The notes beneath the pieces were generated by a model. That model did no database searches and was not told where the DNA came from. It worked only from the letters and a program-made list of their open reading frames with translations. Positions 60,718 through 64,000 of a DNA stretch of 64,000 bases are shown one piece after another; positions within the stretch are counted from its first letter, which is position 1, and each line of letters starts with the position of its first letter. Source of the DNA: Prauserella marina (lineage in GTDB: Bacteria > Actinomycetota > Actinomycetes > Mycobacteriales > Pseudonocardiaceae); the NCBI RefSeq assembly GCF_002240355.1, contig NZ_CP016353.1, positions 6,239,001 to 6,303,000 of the forward strand, given 5' to 3'. Position numbers and translations under genes: made by a program.

Positions 60718-63561
60718 TCAGGACTTCGACTTCGACGTTCCCGACTTCGCCGTCGCCTTCTTCCTCGGTGCGGCCTTCTTCTTCGGCGCGGGGCCCTTCG
60801 CCCGCTTTTCCGCGAGCAGTTCCTCCGCCCTGTCCTGCGTCAGCTCCTCCACGCTGTCGGACTTGCGCAACGACGCGTTGTACTCGCCGTCGGTGACGTA
60901 GGGCCCGAACCGGCCGTCCTTGACCACGATCGGCTTGCCGGAAACGGAATCGGCCGCGAGTTCCTTCAACGGCGGCTTCGCGGCGGCCTGCCTTCCCCTC
61001 CGCTTCGGCTCCGCGTAGATCTTCAGTGCCTCGTCGAGCGTGATGTCGAAGATCTGGTCCTCTGTGGCCAGTGAACGGGAATCGGTGCCCTTCTTGAGAT
61101 AGGGCCCGTAGCGACCGTTCTGCGCCGTGATCTCGTTGCCGCTCTCGGGATCGGTGCCGACGACCCTCGGCAACGAAAGCAACTTGAGCGCGTCGTCCAG
61201 AGTCACGTCCTCGACGGACATCGACTTGAAGATCGAAGCGGTGCGCGGCTTCGGCTTCTTCGCCTTCGCCGTCTTCTTGCCCTCAGCCGGTTCCTCCGGT
61301 TCGGGAAGCAGCTCGGTCACGTACGGGCCGAACCTGCCTTCCTTCGCCACGATCTCGTGCCCGCTGACCGGATCGGTGCCGAGCACCCTGCCTTCCTGCG
61401 GCGTGGCGAACAGCTTCTCCGCGATCTCCAGCGTCAGCTCGTCGGGTGGCAAGTCCTCCGGAAGGTTGGCGCGCTGTGACTCGCCGTTGGCCTCTTTCTC
61501 AAGATAAGGGCCGTACCTGCCGACCCTCACCACTACCGGGTGGCCTTCGGTGTCGGCGAACAGCGGGATCGAGTTGATCTCCCTCGCGTCGATGTCCTCG
61601 ACACCTGACCCGACGAGCTTCTTGAGCCCGCCGAGCCTGCCGATCGAACCGTCGACACCCTGGTCGCCACCGAAGTAAAACCGGGAAAGCCACGTCGTCC
61701 GCTGTTCGTCACCCGCCGCGATGCGGTCGAGTTCGTCCTCCATCGCCGCCGTGAAGTCGTAGTCGACAAGCCGCTCGAAGTGCTGTTCTAGCAGGCCGAC
61801 GACGGAAAACGCGACCCAGGACGGCACGAGGGCCGAGCCCTTCTTCCAGACGTAGCCGCGGTCCTGGATGGTCTTGATGATCGACGCGTAGGTCGACGGC
61901 CTTCCGATACCGAGCTCTTCGAGCTTGCTCACCAGGCTCGGCTCGCTGTAGCGCGGCGGTGGCGACGTCGCGTGCCCGTCGGGCGTCAGCTCACTCGCGC
62001 TGAGCGCCTGATCCTTGTGCAGCCTCGGCAGCCTGCTCTGCTTGTCGTCGGCCTCTCCGCCTGCCTCGCTGTCGACGGCTTCGACGTAGGCCTTGAGGAA
62101 CCCGGCGAACGTGATCGTGCGGCCCGACGAGGAGAACACGCATTCCTCGCCACTCGTCGCCGTGCCGGTGATGCGGACCGACATCGTCGTGCCCTTGGCG
62201 TCGGCCATCTGCGAGGCGATCGTGCGCTGCCAGATCAACTCGTAGAGCCGGAACTCGTCGGTCTCCAGTTCCGCCGCGACCTGACCAGGGGTGCGGAAAA
62301 CCTCACCGGCTGGCCGAATCGCCTCGTGTGCCTCCTGCGCGTTCTTCACCTTGCGCGTGTACTGCCTCGGCTTGTCGGCGACGTACTCCGCGCCGTACAG
62401 CTCGGTGGCCTGCGCACGGGAAGCCGACATCGCCGTGTCCGACAGCGTCGTCGAGTCGGTACGCATGTAGGTGATGTAGCCGTTCTCGTAGAGACGCTGC
62501 GCGATGCGCATCGTCCGCTCAGAGGAAAACCGCAGCTTCCGGCCGGCTTCCTGCTGCAACGTCGAGGTCATGAACGGCGCGTAAGGGCGCCTCGTGTACG
62601 GCTTCTCCTCGACGCTCGTGACCGCGAAGTCGCTGGCCCGCAGCGCGGCGGCCAGCCGGGTCGCCTCCGCTTCGTCGAGCCTCCTCACGTCCTTCGCCGA
62701 GGATTTGAGCTGCCCGTCCCAGCCGAAGTCGCGGCCCGTGGCGAGCCGCGAGCCGTCGACGGCCGTCAGCCGGGATGGGAAGCTGCGCGGCGAACCATCG
62801 TCGGTCGCCGCGTCCGGCACGGTCATCGTGGCGGCGATGTCCCAGTAGGAAGCCGACGTGAAGCGCATGCGCTCGCGCTCGCGCTCCACGATGATGCGCG
62901 TCGCCACCGACTGCACCCTGCCCGCGGAAAGCCTCGGCATGACCTTCTTCCACAGCACGGGCGACACCTCGTAGCCGTAGAGCCGGTCGAGGATGCGGCG
63001 GGTCTCCTGCGCGTCGACGAGGTCGGGGTCCAGCTCCCGCGTGCTCTCCGCAGCCAAGCGGATCGCCTGCTCGGTGACCTCGTGGAACACCATCCTGCGG
63101 ACGGGGACCTTCGGCTTAAGCGCTTCGAGCAGGTGCCAGGCGATCGCTTCGCCCTCGCGGTCGGGGTCTGTCGCGAGGTACAGCTCGTCTACGTCCTTGA
63201 GCAGACCCTTGAGCTCGGTGACGGTGCTCTTCTTATCGGGTGAGACGACATAGAGCGGTTCGAAGTCGTTGTCGACGTCAACGCCGAGCCGCGCCCATGG
63301 CTGGCCCTTGTACTTCGCGGGCACGTCGGCCGCGCCGCGCGGGAGATCGCGGATGTGACCACGGGAGGATTCGACGACGTAATCCCTACCGAGATAAGGG
63401 GCGATCTTCCGCGCCTTGGTCGGCGACTCGACGATCACCAGCCGGCGACGACCGTCGCCGCCCGTCGCACCGTTCTTCGCGGACCGGCCTTTGGCCCGAC
63501 CACCCCCGGTGGAGGCGCTGGAGGCGCCCCGCGCCTTGGTCTCCTCTTTCGATCCAGCCAC
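60718..63561 (-). CDS. topA: DNA topoisomerase I
   Basis: A 947-aa type IA topoisomerase relaxing negative supercoils. The Toprim domain has VIVESPTKA (catalytic Glu) and ATDPDREGEAI, and the active-site Tyr is in YENGYITYMRTDSTTLS. The C-terminus has four repeats of the type GRFGPYV/GRYGPYL instead of zinc fingers and ends in a Lys/Ala-rich tail, as in mycobacterial TopA. The start is set at GTG 63561 (VAGSKEE); the frame is open for 77 more codons upstream. A Ser/Gly/Lys-rich N-terminal leader of about 35 residues precedes the Toprim domain. Confidence 0.95.
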   Translation of the reverse strand: MAGSKEETKARGASSASTGGGRAKGRSAKNGATGGDGRRRLVIVESPTKARKIAPYLGRDYVVESSRGHIRDLPRGAADVPAKYKGQPWARLGVDVDNDFEPLYVVSPDKKSTVTELKGLLKDVDELYLATDPDREGEAIAWHLLEALKPKVPVRRMVFHEVTEQAIRLAAESTRELDPDLVDAQETRRILDRLYGYEVSPVLWKKVMPRLSAGRVQSVATRIIVERERERMRFTSASYWDIAATMTVPDAATDDGSPRSFPSRLTAVDGSRLATGRDFGWDGQLKSSAKDVRRLDEAEATRLAAALRASDFAVTSVEEKPYTRRPYAPFMTSTLQQEAGRKLRFSSERTMRIAQRLYENGYITYMRTDSTTLSDTAMSASRAQATELYGAEYVADKPRQYTRKVKNAQEAHEAIRPAGEVFRTPGQVAAELETDEFRLYELIWQRTIASQMADAKGTTMSVRITGTATSGEECVFSSSGRTITFAGFLKAYVEAVDSEAGGEADDKQSRLPRLHKDQALSASELTPDGHATSPPPRYSEPSLVSKLEELGIGRPSTYASIIKTIQDRGYVWKKGSALVPSWVAFSVVGLLEQHFERLVDYDFTAAMEDELDRIAAGDEQRTTWLSRFYFGGDQGVDGSIGRLGGLKKLVGSGVEDIDAREINSIPLFADTEGHPVVVRVGRYGPYLEKEANGESQRANLPEDLPPDELTLEIAEKLFATPQEGRVLGTDPVSGHEIVAKEGRFGPYVTELLPEPEEPAEGKKTAKAKKPKPRTASIFKSMSVEDVTLDDALKLLSLPRVVGTDPESGNEITAQNGRYGPYLKKGTDSRSLATEDQIFDITLDEALKIYAEPKRRGRQAAAKPPLKELAADSVSGKPIVVKDGRFGPYVTDGEYNASLRKSDSVEELTQDRAEELLAEKRAKGPAPKKKAAPRKKATAKSGTSKSKS

Positions 63562-63810
63562 GCTGTCCCGCTCTCCGCTCCAATAACTCACCTGTTCGAC
63601 CCGCCAGTGTGCACTCTCACGGTCGGCGACGTCTGCCCAGGTGCTGCAACACGCCGTAAAGCGTGCGTCAAGCGCATCGCCATTTACCGAGGTCATGTTT
63701 CCATCCCGCACCTGGCACGTGACGCGCACCTCAGTCGTTCCGCGGCTTTCAGTGACCGACCAGATACGCTCCGTCGGACGACGAAGGCTCACCGGAAAGG
63801 TTCTCCCTGG

Positions 63811-64000
63811 ATGTTCGGCCGTCCATTCGGCGTGCTTCTGTCGGCGTTGCTCATGTTTTCCCTTGTCACAGCCCCACCGGCAGTCGCGAACACCGGGATC
63901 GATCTCGCGGGCATGGTGGCGTTGTCCAATTGTTCCGGTTCCGTCGTACAGCCCGCCGGGACACCGTCGTCGGCACCCGCGCTCGTCCTTTCCAACGGAC
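63811..64000 (+). CDS. Exported protein, probable trypsin-like serine protease (5' end only)
   Basis: The first 63 codons of a gene running off the window. A signal peptide (MFGRPFGVLLSALLMFSLVT, cleavage after AVA) is followed by GIDLAGMVALSNCSGSVV and PALVLSNG. In exported actinobacterial serine proteases this last motif usually continues to the catalytic His (NGHC), which lies just beyond the window. ATG 63811 follows GGAAAGG. Divergent from topA. Confidence 0.6.
   Translation, partial: MFGRPFGVLLSALLMFSLVTAPPAVANTGIDLAGMVALSNCSGSVVQPAGTPSSAPALVLSNG

Overview
The window is high-GC actinobacterial DNA with strong G/C bias at third codon positions, frequent GTG starts and many 1-4 base stop/start overlaps. 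Lsr2, the heme-degrading MhuD, ClpC, a DivIVA-like coiled-coil protein, an EspG-like type VII secretion chaperone and a single-subunit topA with a basic tail point to the mycolic-acid/Pseudonocardiaceae branch. The right-hand two thirds follows, in broken form, the gene order of the Mycobacterium tuberculosis Rv3589-Rv3646 region (mutY, hydrolase, mhuD, amidase, clpC, lsr2, lysS, coaX-panD-panC, DUF2520, fol operon, ftsH, hpt-tilS, zincin, dacB, ppa, holB, topA). My best guess is a member of Pseudonocardiaceae (Amycolatopsis, Saccharomonospora or Prauserella type); the sequence alone does not settle the genus.

Layout. 1-2123: start of a DASS/SLC13 anion transporter and an unknown gene. 2381-10875: a polyol/ketose catabolic island with a class II aldolase, an FGGY kinase, a D-2-hydroxyacid dehydrogenase and a HAD phosphatase on the minus strand. 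On the plus strand it has a histidine phosphatase, a DeoR regulator, an RbtT/DalT-like MFS transporter and a second FGGY kinase. Two perfect 17-bp palindromes sharing GTTAA-n-TTAAC lie in its two promoter regions. 10893-18503: DivIVA-like protein, DUF445 membrane protein, AlgX-like SGNH protein, a zinc ABC transporter with a Zur-like palindrome, and a LacI regulator. 18585-24368: beta-carbonic anhydrase, mutY, Tat-exported amidase, hydrolase, M1 peptidase lipoprotein, mhuD and a sirtuin. 24369-30385: a 21/42-bp tandem repeat, clpC, an iron-box-controlled FhuF-like siderophore reductase, an AraC regulator and lsr2.

30523-47600: lysS, pantothenate/CoA genes (coaX, panD, panC and a DUF2520 gene that may be the ketopantoate reductase), a PrsW protease, two membrane proteins of the fol neighbourhood, a MerR regulator lodged inside it, folK-folB-folP-folE, ftsH, an EspG mini-locus and hpt. 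47604-64000: tilS, a zincin, dacB, ppa, glyA behind a ZTP riboswitch, a gamma-carbonic-anhydrase-like protein, tRNA-Thr(CGU), an exported protein of unknown role, holB, an MFS-degenerate thymidylate kinase fusion, topA, and the first 63 codons of an exported protease-like protein.

Much of the window is housekeeping: folate, one-carbon and pantothenate supply (fol, glyA, pan, coaX), proteolysis (clpC, ftsH, prsW), and DNA and cell-wall upkeep (topA, holB, mutY, dacB). The more unusual material is the polyol island, the MFS/kinase fusion, the EspG mini-locus with a probable frameshift, the repeat tract, and several well-formed candidate operators.
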